Assembly (NCBI RefSeq): GCF_000314975.1 | Contig: NZ_BAEN01000014.1 | Coordinates: 97,741 to 161,740 of the forward strand | From: Aliiglaciecola lipolytica E3 | Lineage (GTDB): Bacteria > Pseudomonadota > Gammaproteobacteria > Enterobacterales > Alteromonadaceae | Length of the DNA: 64,000 nt | Direction: 5' to 3' | Program-made: the position numbers and the translations under genes | Notes under the pieces: generated by a model | Told to the model about the DNA's origin: nothing | Databases searched by the model: none | What the model saw: only the letters and a program-made list of their open reading frames with translations | Shown here: in pieces, positions 9,934-19,328 of the stretch | How the letters are laid out: the number at the start of each line of letters is the position of its first letter | How positions within the stretch are numbered: the stretch's first letter is position 1

Positions 9934-10974
9934 GTGTCTAAAGTAGATCCAGTGAAACAATTAAATCTAGAAGAACTTAAACGTTATTTTCGCGCGAACG
10001 TAGCAGATTTTTCCGGTAAGTTTAGCGCGGAAAAATTTAGTGGAGGACAGTCTAACCCTACTTTCAAAATTAGCGCAGGCGAAAATACTTATGTGCTGCG
10101 AAGGCAACCGCCGGGAAAATTGCTTAAATCTGCACATGCTGTAGATCGAGAATATAAAGTCATCAATGCATTACAAAACAGTAAAGTGCCTGTAGCAAAA
10201 GTATTTCACCTATGTGAAGACACAAGTGTGATAGGCAGTATGTTTTATGTAATGGAGTATGTAGACGGCGCTGTGTATTGGAATAGTAGCCTTCCGGAAA
10301 TAGACAGCAATGCTAAGCGAAATGCGATGTATCAACAAATGAGTCAGGTGCTCGCAGATTTGCACGCGGTTGATGTTGATGCCGTAGGGCTTAGCGATTA
10401 TGGTCGTCCGGGAAATTACTTCGAGCGTCAACTTAGTCGTTGGACTAAACAATACATGTTGTCGGAAATCAATCCAATTCCAGACATGAACAAGTTAATT
10501 CATTGGTTGGAACAAAATATCCCAGCTGATGATGGGCGAGTGTCTCTGGTGCACGGTGACTATCGCTTAGACAATTTAATGTTTTCAAAAACGTCAGAAA
10601 ATATCATTGCCGTATTGGATTGGGAGTTATCTACTTTAGGCCACCCCTTGGCTGACCTAGCTTATCAATGCATGCAGTTACGTTTGCCCGCACATATTGG
10701 ACACTCCAGTGGACTAGGGGGAGTTGATAGACATTCTTTAGGCATTCCTAGTGAAGCCGAGTTTGTAGCTTGGTATTGCCAGCGAGCAGGGCTAGGTTCG
10801 ATTGATAACTGGTCCTTCTATCTGGCGTTTAGTTTTTTCCGCTTGGCAGCCATTGCACAAGGTGTAGCTAAACGTGCGCAAGAAGGTAATGCATCCAGTG
10901 AGCAAGCAAGCAAAGTCGGCGCAATGGTGCCTCCACTGGCTAGAATGGCCGTAAATTTAATCGAGGAACAGTAA
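9934..10974 (+). CDS. APH-like phosphotransferase (ACAD11 kinase-domain type)
   Basis: A 346-residue protein kinase-fold phosphotransferase. The nucleotide-binding start FSGGQSNPTFKI and VLRRQPPGKLLKSAHA fit this branch. The catalytic loop is LVHGDYRLDNLMF and the metal-binding segment is VLDWELSTLGHPLADLA. It starts at GTG 9934 behind GAGG (9925-9928). Relatives phosphorylate the hydroxyl of 4-hydroxyacyl-CoA (LvaA in levulinate catabolism, ACAD10/11 in mammals), so I infer a hydroxyacyl-CoA substrate rather than an antibiotic. It lies between the acyl-CoA dehydrogenase and the MDR oxidoreductase. Confidence 0.88.
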   Translation: MSKVDPVKQLNLEELKRYFRANVADFSGKFSAEKFSGGQSNPTFKISAGENTYVLRRQPPGKLLKSAHAVDREYKVINALQNSKVPVAKVFHLCEDTSVIGSMFYVMEYVDGAVYWNSSLPEIDSNAKRNAMYQQMSQVLADLHAVDVDAVGLSDYGRPGNYFERQLSRWTKQYMLSEINPIPDMNKLIHWLEQNIPADDGRVSLVHGDYRLDNLMFSKTSENIIAVLDWELSTLGHPLADLAYQCMQLRLPAHIGHSSGLGGVDRHSLGIPSEAEFVAWYCQRAGLGSIDNWSFYLAFSFFRLAAIAQGVAKRAQEGNASSEQASKVGAMVPPLARMAVNLIEEQ

Positions 10975-10977
10975 ATA

Positions 10978-11952
10978 ATGAAAGCTATTGTATGTAATGA
11001 ATTTGCCAGTGTAGACAATCTTCGATATCAAGACATGCCAGATCCTAAAGCAGCTAAAGGTCATGTGGTTGTTGATATTAAAGCGTCAGGAGTAAATTTC
11101 CCCGACGGACTATTAGTGCAAGGATTGTATCAGCTTAAACCCGATTTTCCCTTTATACCTGGGGGAGAAGTGGCTGGTGTGATCAGTGAAGTTGGCGAAG
11201 ATGTACCTCACCTAAAAGTTGGACGAAGGGTCATTGCGCTATGCATGTTAGGCGGTTACGCAGAAAAAGTAGCGGTTCCGGCAACCCATGTTTTACCAAT
11301 ACCTGATGAAATTCCAGATGAAGAGGCAGCGGCACTGGTTACAGCCCACGCAACTGCCCATCATGCGCTTAAACAGCGTGCCAACATCCAACCAGGTGAA
11401 ACTTTAGTGGTAACCGGTGCGGCCGGTGGAACTGGTTTAGCAGCGGTGCAAATAGGCAAGGCGATGGGGGCAAAGGTAATTGCTGTATGTTCAACCCAGG
11501 AAAAGCTTGATATCGCCAAACAAAACGGAGCAGACGTACTGATCAATTATTCTGAAAATGATCTAAAAACTGCGCTTAAGGAAGCCACAAATGGCAAAGG
11601 CGCAGATGTCGTTTACGAATGTGTTGGTGGTGATACTTTCCACGCTTGTTCAAGAAGTATGGGATGGAATGGACGTTTGCTTGTGGTTGGATTTGCAGGA
11701 GGCACTATTCCAGAATTTCCGGTTAACTTAGCGCTAGTCAAAGGCTATTCTGTCATCGGTGTATTTTGGGGCTCGTTCACGCAACATCAGCCTAAAGATT
11801 TCCAAGATAATATGAAGGAGTTATTGACTTGGTATTTACAGGGTAAAGTGAAAGTCATCGTGGATGAAACTTTGCCTTTAGAACAGGCTAAGGACGCGTT
11901 GAAAAAAGTGTTAGGACGGAAAGTAAAAGGGAAAATGGCACTTCGGCCTTAA
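10978..11952 (+). CDS. NADPH:quinone oxidoreductase-like MDR protein
   Basis: A 324-residue zinc-independent medium-chain reductase. The GroES-like half begins at the N-terminus (ASGVNFPDGLLVQGLYQ), the Rossmann nucleotide loop is VTGAAGGTGLAAVQIGKAMG (about residues 143-162), and the rest continues to the C-terminus. It starts 3 nt after the kinase stop, so it is the third gene of the operon. The family reduces quinones or the double bond of 2-enoyl-CoA with NADPH. The acyl-CoA context favours an enoyl- or acryloyl-type substrate, which is inference. Confidence 0.9.
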   Translation: MKAIVCNEFASVDNLRYQDMPDPKAAKGHVVVDIKASGVNFPDGLLVQGLYQLKPDFPFIPGGEVAGVISEVGEDVPHLKVGRRVIALCMLGGYAEKVAVPATHVLPIPDEIPDEEAAALVTAHATAHHALKQRANIQPGETLVVTGAAGGTGLAAVQIGKAMGAKVIAVCSTQEKLDIAKQNGADVLINYSENDLKTALKEATNGKGADVVYECVGGDTFHACSRSMGWNGRLLVVGFAGGTIPEFPVNLALVKGYSVIGVFWGSFTQHQPKDFQDNMKELLTWYLQGKVKVIVDETLPLEQAKDALKKVLGRKVKGKMALRP

Positions 11953-12042
11953 CCTATTTCGTTTAACTGAATATTGTATTCGAAACAAATTAGAACGCAG
12001 TTGAAATCCTGCTTGAATCAATTCAGATGAAATAATACACTG

Positions 12043-12068
12043 CGGCCTCACATCTTTGGGGCCGTTTA
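12043..12068 (+). terminator. Probable terminator after the acyl-CoA dehydrogenase operon
   Basis: CGGCCTCA (12043-12050) pairs with TGGGGCCG (12057-12064) through eight positions including one G-T pair, followed by TTTAAT. It sits 90 nt after the MDR stop and just ahead of the next start at 12073. Confidence 0.6.
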
Positions 12069-12072
12069 ATCC

Positions 12073-13032
12073 ATGTTTGTATTCGTACGCCACCGCATTA
12101 TTTTATTGCTATCAGTTGTAATCGCTATTAGCGGTTGCACTACGCAAATAAGTTATAGCCAAGAAGAACTTAATGAAATTGAAAGGCATAACGATTTACT
12201 CGGTAATGCAGAGCAATTTGTACATGCTAATCTGTACACGGGCATGATCCATGTGCGCGCCACAAACCTGCGGGATTGGAATCAACTTTTAATTACCTAT
12301 TCTTGTACGGCAGAGTCAGAGCATAAGCAACTAGACAAATCTTATCAAAATAATCACCCGGTATTTTCTGATGCGATGAAGATTTTGGCAGAAAGAGAAA
12401 ATCTCTTTATGCTTGAATCTGAACAGGCTGTACTAACCGATATTTCACAACTCGCTTATCGATTATTTAGCATTAGTTATGCAAAAGGTTACGCCCGTCA
12501 AATTGAGTTAGCTGATCAAGTTTCCCCAGGCATTCGTGATGAATTGTGTGATGGTAATATTGGAGATGTCGATCCTAATTTTTTAGGTTACCGCAATACG
12601 GTTGTGTGGCACTCTTTCGAAACGCCTTTGCTGCAAAATAACAATGGATTAGTTGCACACGCTGAAAACGGTGATCGTGCTTTTCAAATTCTACTTGAAC
12701 AACAATACTTGCAATTTGATGCACTGGTTTATAGTCATGCTTATCAACGAACAGACGCTTATCAAACACTATTCTTTGAAGTAAACAAGTTTGAAAATGT
12801 ACAACAATATGGTGATCAAGTTAGCCAAATGTCGTCGCTTCTAGCAGGTACTGAACAGCATAATAAGCATAATGATTTTGCCTATCTGGTATTATCATCT
12901 GGATATCACTGGGGCATGATGTCTATTTTGGCTTTGTTAGAAGAAGAGTACCCACGGGTACATGAGCTTAAAAAACAACAGGCGACTCAGTTAATCGAAA
13001 GTACCCTAACTGAGTTAGATAAAAACGTATAA
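12073..13032 (+). CDS. Lipoprotein of unknown function, mostly helical
   Basis: A 319-residue protein with a lipoprotein signal: basic RHR, a hydrophobic core and the lipobox AISGC (Cys22). The mature part is largely helical and polar, with few cysteines. I do not recognise a family. The mature chain opens with ISYSQEELNEIERHNDL and has LVYSHAYQRTDAYQTLFFE near residue 217. It is probably anchored in the outer membrane facing the periplasm, since no Asp follows the cysteine. It is a single gene between the acyl-CoA dehydrogenase operon and convergent minus-strand genes. Confidence 0.75.
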   Translation: MFVFVRHRIILLLSVVIAISGCTTQISYSQEELNEIERHNDLLGNAEQFVHANLYTGMIHVRATNLRDWNQLLITYSCTAESEHKQLDKSYQNNHPVFSDAMKILAERENLFMLESEQAVLTDISQLAYRLFSISYAKGYARQIELADQVSPGIRDELCDGNIGDVDPNFLGYRNTVVWHSFETPLLQNNNGLVAHAENGDRAFQILLEQQYLQFDALVYSHAYQRTDAYQTLFFEVNKFENVQQYGDQVSQMSSLLAGTEQHNKHNDFAYLVLSSGYHWGMMSILALLEEEYPRVHELKKQQATQLIESTLTELDKNV

Positions 13033-13064
13033 AAATCATAGTGTACCTGCAACGAATAGTGGAT

Positions 13065-13460
13065 TCAGATTCTATTGGTCAAGGTTAAAGAAATAGGCGT
13101 GTCAGACAAGTTTTTTTCATCAATCCATTGTTGTAAAGTTCGGCCATCTGGCTCCGGCGATAACAACGTCGCTCTTGGCAGTTTGTGAATCAAAAACTTT
13201 CCAGTTTCATTGGCATTATTGAGCAGAGCAGTCCGGATCAAACTATTGCCAGCACAACTGATCCCTGAATAGTAATGTTGCAACTTTAACCGATAATTCT
13301 TCTTAACTTTTTGGATTTTTTCACGTAGTGCAATAGGATCATTAGCAATCACAAGAGTACACATATTGTGTAAAGCATTGCTGATATTTGTATTAGCACT
13401 TGCTGCGGAAAATAGATTAATGATGAACGCACAAAACAACATAATTATCACTTTGAACAA
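13065..13460 (-). CDS. Small secreted DUF3718-like protein, third paralogue
   Basis: 131 residues when started at TTG 13460, which follows AGGGAG (13470-13475) by 9 nt. The longer frame to TTG 13481 has no ribosome site. That length equals the two paralogues at 23444 and 24240. A signal peptide (IIMLFCAFIINLFSAASA) precedes the family core: NALHNMCTLV, ALREKIQKVKKNYRLKLQHY, YSGISCAGNSLIRTALL. Two cysteines, Met-Cys-Thr and Ser-Cys-Ala, match those of the paralogues and may form a disulfide. The DUF3718 assignment is from memory and moderately sure. Function unknown. Confidence 0.75.
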   Translation of the reverse strand: MFKVIIMLFCAFIINLFSAASANTNISNALHNMCTLVIANDPIALREKIQKVKKNYRLKLQHYYSGISCAGNSLIRTALLNNANETGKFLIHKLPRATLLSPEPDGRTLQQWIDEKNLSDTPISLTLTNRI

Positions 13461-13538
13461 ACTGAACCACTCCCTATCCAAGTATCTGTATATGTAATGC
13501 GTTATCCGTTATTTATAGCCACTCAATTAGATAAAATA

Positions 13539-14069
13539 TCAGTTGCCTGATGAATGTTTAAGCTTACGTTTGCGCAGTGCAAACAAGCCAATCAAAATGA
13601 GTAGAATTGGGGGAGCGGTTGACACCGCCGTCGCGTGTGTCATAAAGCTTAGAAGAATGTAATCATCAGCGAACCAAGTCGTTCTATTTATATCTAACGC
13701 CAATTGTTCACCATCAAAATCAATATCTCTGGCATCAAATCCGATTACAGTAGAAAACACACTGTAGTCAGATGCATTAAAAACATTAGGTTGTAAATTA
13801 AATGAAAGTACTTCATTTGCGCCTAATCCTAAATGGCTTTTTAGATTTCGAATAAGTATCGAATCTGTATCAAAATCAACTTCTAAATAAGCATTTCCAA
13901 CCAATAGTAAGTTAAATTCAGCTGCATCGCCTTTAACTGTGGTGATTGAACTATCACAGTCCCAAATAATAGAAGGTTCAATATCACAGGATACTTGCGT
14001 GCCAATCAGCGAAGCGTTGGCAGTTAAAGTGGTAAAAAGCAAAAACATCATAGAGATAAATTTTTTCAT
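13539..14069 (-). CDS. Secreted protein with PEP-CTERM-like sorting tail
   Basis: A 176-residue protein with a clear N-terminal signal peptide (MKKFISMMFLLFTTLTANA). It has a beta-rich, acidic body (EVDFDTDSILIRNLKSHLG) and a C-terminal tail of sorting-signal type: STAPPILLILIGLFALRKRK, i.e. a short proline motif, a transmembrane helix and a basic cluster. The tail lacks the strict Pro-Glu-Pro but matches the layout of exosortase substrates. Two cysteines near the N-terminus (SCDIEPSIIWDCD) may pair. Function unknown. Confidence 0.7.
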   Translation of the reverse strand: MKKFISMMFLLFTTLTANASLIGTQVSCDIEPSIIWDCDSSITTVKGDAAEFNLLLVGNAYLEVDFDTDSILIRNLKSHLGLGANEVLSFNLQPNVFNASDYSVFSTVIGFDARDIDFDGEQLALDINRTTWFADDYILLSFMTHATAVSTAPPILLILIGLFALRKRKLKHSSGN

Positions 14070-14212
14070 TCTTTTACGATCTCAATAATTCAATGGTTGG
14101 CAATTAAGCGTTTGATTAGGTTATATAAACGAATTTGGAGAGGGGATAAATCTGATTCACAATACAAGGGTATCTGACTGAATACTTAATGTGGGTTTGG
14201 GGTAATTACAAA

Positions 14213-14241
14213 AATGAATCAGGAGGCAGTAAGCCTCCTGA
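14213..14241 (-). terminator. Terminator after the acyl-CoA ligase gene
   Basis: TCAGGAGGC (14219-14227) and GCCTCCTGA (14233-14241) form a 9-bp perfect stem with a 5-nt loop. Read on the minus strand it is followed by TTCATTTTTG. It lies 33 nt after the stop of the acyl-CoA ligase. Confidence 0.8.
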
Positions 14242-14273
14242 ATTGGTTTGTAAATGAATCGATTTAACCAGAT

Positions 14274-15917
14274 TTACTGTGGAAATTGATAGTCTTCGTA
14301 TTTTTCACGTAGCGCTAGTTTGTTTAATTTTCCGGTCGCCGTGTGAGGAAGTTCATCAATAAAAACCACATCGTCTGGAACCGCCCATTTATGCATTTTT
14401 TGTTGTAAATATTCAATGATTTCTGCACTGCTTAAATTTGTGTTTTCGGCGGGAACAACAATTAGCAGTGGCCGTTCTGTCCATTTAGGATGATAACGAC
14501 CAATCGCTGCGGCTTCTGCAATCTGAGGGTGATTGATTGCAGCGTTTTCAATATCGATGGAACTGATCCATTCGCCCCCTGATTTAATTACATCTTTGGT
14601 GCGATCGGTAATTTGTAAGTAACCTAATGGATCAATTGTGGCAACATCGCCGGTATTCATCCAGCCATCACTATCCACGGGACAATCTTTGTCTCCAGGG
14701 GTTTGCGACATGCCGTAATAACCAGTCGCAATCCATGGACCTTTCACTTTAAGTGCTCCAAAGGCAACACCGTCCCAAGGTAGCTCATTATTTTGTTCAT
14801 CAACAATCTTCATTTCTACACCAAACACGGATTTACCTTGTTTCAAGCGCAAATCAATTTCTTCGTCGTCGGTGAGATTCTCCATGCCCGGTGATAGAAC
14901 AAAAACAGTACCCAGCGGGCTCATTTCGGTCATCCCCCAGCCTTGTTTTACGTCAGTCTGATAGTCAAGTTTAAAGCGTTTGATGATATTTCTTGGGCAT
15001 GCAGCGCCGCCAGCTGTTACACATTGTAATGTTGGTATTTTGTTGCCGGTTTTATCTAGATAATCCAATAAAGCCAACCAAATTGTCGGTACTCCGGAGC
15101 TATTGGTTACGCCTTCGGTTTCAATCAAAGAATGCAGCGTTTCGCCATCTGCCATTTTGGGGCCAGGCATGACGAGTTTGCTACCCACCATTATTCCCGC
15201 GTAGGGGATCCCCCACGCATTGACATGGAACATAGGCACTATTGGCATAGTGACACTGTTGCAAGAGGCGTTTGTGATGTCTGGTAAAGAACCAGCATAG
15301 GCATGCAACACGGTTGAACGATGAGAATATACTACGCCCTTAGGATTGCCGGTTGTCCCTGAGGTGTAACACATGCCAGCTGCGGTATTTTCATCAAATT
15401 CAGGCCATTGATAATTGTCGTCGAATTGATCTAATAGCTCTTCATAGCAAATAAGGTTTTTAAGTTTTGAATCCGGCATGTGTTGCTTGTCGGTCAACAC
15501 CACAATTTTTTCTACGGTTTTAAGGTGGCTATGTAATGCCTCGACCAAAGGCATTACGAGAACATCGACAAACAATATTTTGTCTTCAGCATGATTGATA
15601 ATGTAATTAATTTGCTCAGGAAATAGTTTAGGGTTAATCATATGGCAGACTAATCCACTTCCTGACACACCATAATATAATTCAAGGTGGCGATAATCAT
15701 TCCAAGCTAATGTGCCAATTCTGTCGCCAAACTGCACGTCCATTGACGCTAATGCATTGGCTAATTTCCGAGAGCGTTTCGCAAAGTCAGCATACGTATA
15801 TCTATGTCTTGGATTATCTGCGGTGACAGACACAATTTCACGATGGGGAAAGTTTTTATCGGCGTGACGCAAAATTGATGAAATCATCAATTGCGTGTTC
15901 ATCATTAAACCTTTCAT
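14274..15917 (-). CDS. Fatty-acid--CoA ligase (AMP-forming)
   Basis: A 547-residue ANL-superfamily enzyme. The ATP/AMP motif YTSGTTGNPKGVVYSHRS lies near residue 188, GWGMTEMSPLGTV near 332, DGWMNTGDVATID near 426, and the catalytic lysine motif TATGKLNK close to the C-terminus. It activates a fatty or branched acid to acyl-CoA via an acyl-adenylate. Possible starts are ATG 15917 (AGGA 8 nt upstream) and ATG 15902 (AAGG 7 nt upstream); either gives a full domain. It precedes a terminator and faces the beta-oxidation genes across the SDR. Confidence 0.92.
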   Translation of the reverse strand: MKGLMMNTQLMISSILRHADKNFPHREIVSVTADNPRHRYTYADFAKRSRKLANALASMDVQFGDRIGTLAWNDYRHLELYYGVSGSGLVCHMINPKLFPEQINYIINHAEDKILFVDVLVMPLVEALHSHLKTVEKIVVLTDKQHMPDSKLKNLICYEELLDQFDDNYQWPEFDENTAAGMCYTSGTTGNPKGVVYSHRSTVLHAYAGSLPDITNASCNSVTMPIVPMFHVNAWGIPYAGIMVGSKLVMPGPKMADGETLHSLIETEGVTNSSGVPTIWLALLDYLDKTGNKIPTLQCVTAGGAACPRNIIKRFKLDYQTDVKQGWGMTEMSPLGTVFVLSPGMENLTDDEEIDLRLKQGKSVFGVEMKIVDEQNNELPWDGVAFGALKVKGPWIATGYYGMSQTPGDKDCPVDSDGWMNTGDVATIDPLGYLQITDRTKDVIKSGGEWISSIDIENAAINHPQIAEAAAIGRYHPKWTERPLLIVVPAENTNLSSAEIIEYLQQKMHKWAVPDDVVFIDELPHTATGKLNKLALREKYEDYQFPQ

Positions 15918-16034
15918 ATATCAAATCCTATTATGCTTACCAAATTGTAGTTTAAATAACTGAAATATTGTTCGTTATGAGTTGTGTAATATTAGGTTCA
16001 GCCGACATTACGTTACCCATTGCAAGCGTGTCTA

Positions 16035-16802
16035 TTACCAAGCACTAACGGCACCATCTATAGCGATTGTTTGTCCACTCATGTAAGAGTTTCCTGGAGA
16101 CAATATCAGTATCATGGTATTCACTATTTCCTGCGGATCAGCTAGCCGTTTCATAGGGCAACCTTGGGCTAAACGTTGTTGATTTTCTGGGGAATCGAAA
16201 CCGTCTGTGGCGAGTATGTTGGTTGGGCTATAAAATGGGCAAATTGCATTGGCACGGATCCCTTTTTTAGCATACTCAACTGCCGCTGTGCGCGTTAAAC
16301 CTACCACAGCATGCTTGGCGGCAGAATAGGCAGCTCCTTTGGGTGCTCCGCCAATACCCGCCATTGAACTTAAATTAAGTATGTGACCTGAGCCTTGTTT
16401 TAGCATGGCTTCAATTTGGTATTTCATACCAAACATCACACCATTGACATTCACCGCCATTTGCTTGTCCATCGTGGCTTTTTGCATTTGATGTAATGGG
16501 GTTAATGAATGGGCTATTCCAGCATTATTTACCCCGATATCTAGTCTTCCAAAATTTTCGATTGCAGCATCGACCATAGCTTTGACTTGCTCTTCTTGAC
16601 TAACATCGCAAAGCATCGAGATAACTTTATTTTCATTCGTTTGCAATGTCGCAACGGTATTCGCTAGTTCGTCGGCGTTAATGTCGCTTATGACTAGATT
16701 ACACCCTCGTGCTGCTAAACCTTGAGAAAGTAAGCGACCAAAACCGCTGGCCGCGCCCGTTATCATTGCCACTTGACCGCTAAAATCGAGAAGTGAGTCC
16801 AA
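16035..16802 (-). CDS. Short-chain dehydrogenase/reductase
   Basis: A 255-residue classical SDR. The cofactor loop is TGAASGFG (residues about 15-22), Asp in SDINADEL favours NAD(H), NNAG follows, and the catalytic Ser and Tyr-x3-Lys appear as LNLSSMAG and YSAAK. A C-terminal SGQTIAIDGA motif completes it. The start is TTG 16802 behind AGGT, since no in-frame ATG precedes the nucleotide loop. Position beside the acyl-CoA ligase and the beta-oxidation operon suggests a hydroxyacyl or alcohol substrate. Confidence 0.88.
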   Translation of the reverse strand: MDSLLDFSGQVAMITGAASGFGRLLSQGLAARGCNLVISDINADELANTVATLQTNENKVISMLCDVSQEEQVKAMVDAAIENFGRLDIGVNNAGIAHSLTPLHQMQKATMDKQMAVNVNGVMFGMKYQIEAMLKQGSGHILNLSSMAGIGGAPKGAAYSAAKHAVVGLTRTAAVEYAKKGIRANAICPFYSPTNILATDGFDSPENQQRLAQGCPMKRLADPQEIVNTMILILSPGNSYMSGQTIAIDGAVSAW

Positions 16803-17171
16803 AATATTACCTGCTATTACACGTTGTGAATTTAATGTTATGTCGTTTTTTACTCAATCAACTCAAATTTCGAGCTCTCATTTTTGATATTAGGTGAGGA
16901 CTTAAGTCAACTAATAGCAAATAAGCAAACATGAATTTTGTGTTAACGACATGTAAAGGATAGTCGCTAGAAAATCAGATGCATTAGCTAAAGTCAACAT
17001 CTAAGAATCACGTGTTTACTGGCAGTGTCGATGAAATTCAGCGAAATCAACAGATACCCAATATATCAATTTGATTTATTTGTAGCTATAAAACCAATAA
17101 ATTTGGATGATTGAGCAAGCTGTCCTAGTATCAGTGAATTAACGATTTTAAAAGATTCAACTGAGGATTTT
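16803..17171. promoter_or_regulatory. Divergent intergenic region, SDR and beta-oxidation operon
   Basis: 369 AT-rich bases between two divergent transcription units, so it must hold both promoters. I see no well-matched -35/-10 pair and no strong dyad of FadR or PsrA type. The ribosome site of the plus-strand gene is GAGG at about 17162-17165. No reading frame here looks coding. Confidence 0.5.
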
Positions 17172-19292
17172 ATGAGCGCCGAACAGTCAACTGTTGTTGT
17201 AAGTCAAAACCAAGGTGAAACTGCATTAATCATGATGCAAAACGCGCCAGTGAACGCATTATCCAAAGCTGTCCGAGTAGGGTTAATCGCAGAAATTGAA
17301 GCCGCATTAAACAATGCAAATGTTAAGGTTATCGTTATTTCTTCGCAATTAGGATTGTTTTCAGGTGGCGCAGATATCAGCGAATTTTCCTCTGGTAATT
17401 TACAACCAAACTTACCCGAAGTGCTGGATTTAATTGAGAATGCTAACAAACCTGTGGTTGCAGTTTTAAATGGCCCAGCTTTTGGTGGTGGTTTAGAACT
17501 GGCATTAGCCTGTCATTATCGCATTTCGTTCGCCGACAATAAGGTAGGTTTACCTGAGGTAAATTTAGGCATTTTACCGGGGGCAGGCGGGACTCAACGT
17601 TTACCTAGGTTAACCGGAGTTGCACAAGCGCTGGATATGATTGTTTCAGGTAAACCAGTTAAAGCGGCTGCTTTAAATGGGGTTTTTGATTTAATTGTTG
17701 ACGATCCAGCTAAACTCATGAGCGAAAGTCAGGCATTTGTGGCGCAACTGATTAATGATGGTTGTGAAATTAAGCGTGTTAAAGATATCGAAATAGATAC
17801 TGAAACAGCGCCGAGCGAACTGTTTAGTCAATATCGTCAAGGAATTGCTAAACAAGCGCGCGGTTTCTTCTCGCCAGAAAGATGTATTCAAGCGGTAGAA
17901 GCGGCTGTGACATTGCCATTAAAAGACGGTCTTCAAAAGGAAGCTGAACTGTTTATGGAATGTATGCGGTCTCCCCAAGCCAGAGCACAACAGCACTTTT
18001 TCTTTGCCGAAAAGGCGGCTGGACATGTATCCGATTACGATAAGTCCACTCCAGTGCGAGATATCAAGTCTGTCGGTATTATCGGTGCAGGGACAATGGG
18101 GGGTGGTATCGCGATGAATTTTGCCAACGCGGGTATTCCCGTGGTCATGTTGGAACTAAAAGCTGAAGCGTTGGAAAAAGGTCTTGGGGTTATTCGTCGC
18201 AATTATGAGAATTCCGCTAAAAAAGGCAAGCTTAGTCAGCAAGATTTAGAAGATCGCATGGCGCTGCTGCATGGCACTACTGAATATTCAGGTCTTGCAG
18301 ATGTTGATTTAGTCATCGAAGCTGTGTTTGAAAAAATGGACGTGAAGAAACAAGTCTTCACGCAGCTTGATGCCATTTGTAAAAAAGGCGCTATTCTCGC
18401 ATCTAATACCTCCACATTAGACATAAATGAAATAGCAGATTGCACTTCCCGACCAGAAGATGTCATCGGCTTACATTTCTTCAGCCCCGCTAATGTCATG
18501 AAATTGCTAGAAGTGGTGAAAGGCGAAAAAACGTCTGCTGATGTCATTAAAACCAGCATGCAATTGGCTAAGAAAATCCGCAAAGTCGCCGTCTTGGTAG
18601 GGGTTTGTTTTGGTTTTGTTGGCAACCGAATGATCGAACCCTACGGCCGAGAAGCCAATCGAATGATGTTGGAAGGTGCTGATCCCGAACATGTTGATCG
18701 CGTTATCTACGATTTTGGTCTACCTATGGGCCCCTTCACAATGGGCGATATGGCGGGATTAGATATTGGTTATTTTGTTCGTCAATCTCGTAAAGAACAT
18801 ATTGCTCACGACCCCAGTTACGCCGTGGTTGCAGATCGTTTAGTTAAAGATGGCCGCGCTGGCCTGAAAGTTGGTAAAGGCGTTTACTTATACGAAGCAG
18901 GAAACAGAAAACCAATTCCTGACCCTACTGTAGCCCAGATTGCAAAAGAAGAAGCGGAGAAGCTAGGTGTTAAACCGCGTAAGCATAGTGATGAAGAAAT
19001 ATTAGAGCGTTGTATTTTCACCCTGATTAACGAAGGTGCACATATTTTGGAAGAAGGGATTGCCGCAAAATCCAGCGATATAGATGTTATTTATGTGTAC
19101 GGTTATGGCTTTCCTGTTTTCCGCGGAGGCCCTATGCAGTATGCCGATGAAGTGGGGTTAGATAAAGTCTATGCGGCAATGTGTAAATATCGTGATGAGT
19201 TAGGCGAATATGGTAAAGCTTGGTTTGAACCCGCCCCTTTGTTAAAGCGACTTGCTGAACAAGGTAAACGCTTTGCTGATTTTGCCAAATAA
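17172..19292 (+). CDS. Bifunctional enoyl-CoA hydratase/3-hydroxyacyl-CoA dehydrogenase
   Basis: A 706-residue multifunctional beta-oxidation protein. The crotonase half (about residues 1-190) shows SGGADISEF, the oxyanion loop NGPAFGGGLELALACHYR and PEVNLGILPGAGGTQRLPR. The dehydrogenase half begins near 297 with the NAD loop GIIGAGTMGGGIAMNFANAG, then ASNTSTLDINEIA and the catalytic GLHFFSPANVMKLLEVV. The tail contains a second dehydrogenase helical repeat. It hydrates enoyl-CoA and oxidises the 3-hydroxy product. Size and order resemble the peroxisomal/FadJ-type enzymes. First gene of a three-gene operon with thiolase and acyl-CoA dehydrogenase. Confidence 0.93.
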   Translation: MSAEQSTVVVSQNQGETALIMMQNAPVNALSKAVRVGLIAEIEAALNNANVKVIVISSQLGLFSGGADISEFSSGNLQPNLPEVLDLIENANKPVVAVLNGPAFGGGLELALACHYRISFADNKVGLPEVNLGILPGAGGTQRLPRLTGVAQALDMIVSGKPVKAAALNGVFDLIVDDPAKLMSESQAFVAQLINDGCEIKRVKDIEIDTETAPSELFSQYRQGIAKQARGFFSPERCIQAVEAAVTLPLKDGLQKEAELFMECMRSPQARAQQHFFFAEKAAGHVSDYDKSTPVRDIKSVGIIGAGTMGGGIAMNFANAGIPVVMLELKAEALEKGLGVIRRNYENSAKKGKLSQQDLEDRMALLHGTTEYSGLADVDLVIEAVFEKMDVKKQVFTQLDAICKKGAILASNTSTLDINEIADCTSRPEDVIGLHFFSPANVMKLLEVVKGEKTSADVIKTSMQLAKKIRKVAVLVGVCFGFVGNRMIEPYGREANRMMLEGADPEHVDRVIYDFGLPMGPFTMGDMAGLDIGYFVRQSRKEHIAHDPSYAVVADRLVKDGRAGLKVGKGVYLYEAGNRKPIPDPTVAQIAKEEAEKLGVKPRKHSDEEILERCIFTLINEGAHILEEGIAAKSSDIDVIYVYGYGFPVFRGGPMQYADEVGLDKVYAAMCKYRDELGEYGKAWFEPAPLLKRLAEQGKRFADFAK

Positions 19293-19328
19293 ATTCAGTT
19301 ATAAACTTAAAGAATTCGAGGATATTTT

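Noticed and set aside
9934..10974. Antibiotic-resistance aminoglycoside phosphotransferase
   Set aside because: The kinase fold is shared, but motifs and the acyl-CoA dehydrogenase neighbour fit the ACAD11/LvaA branch.
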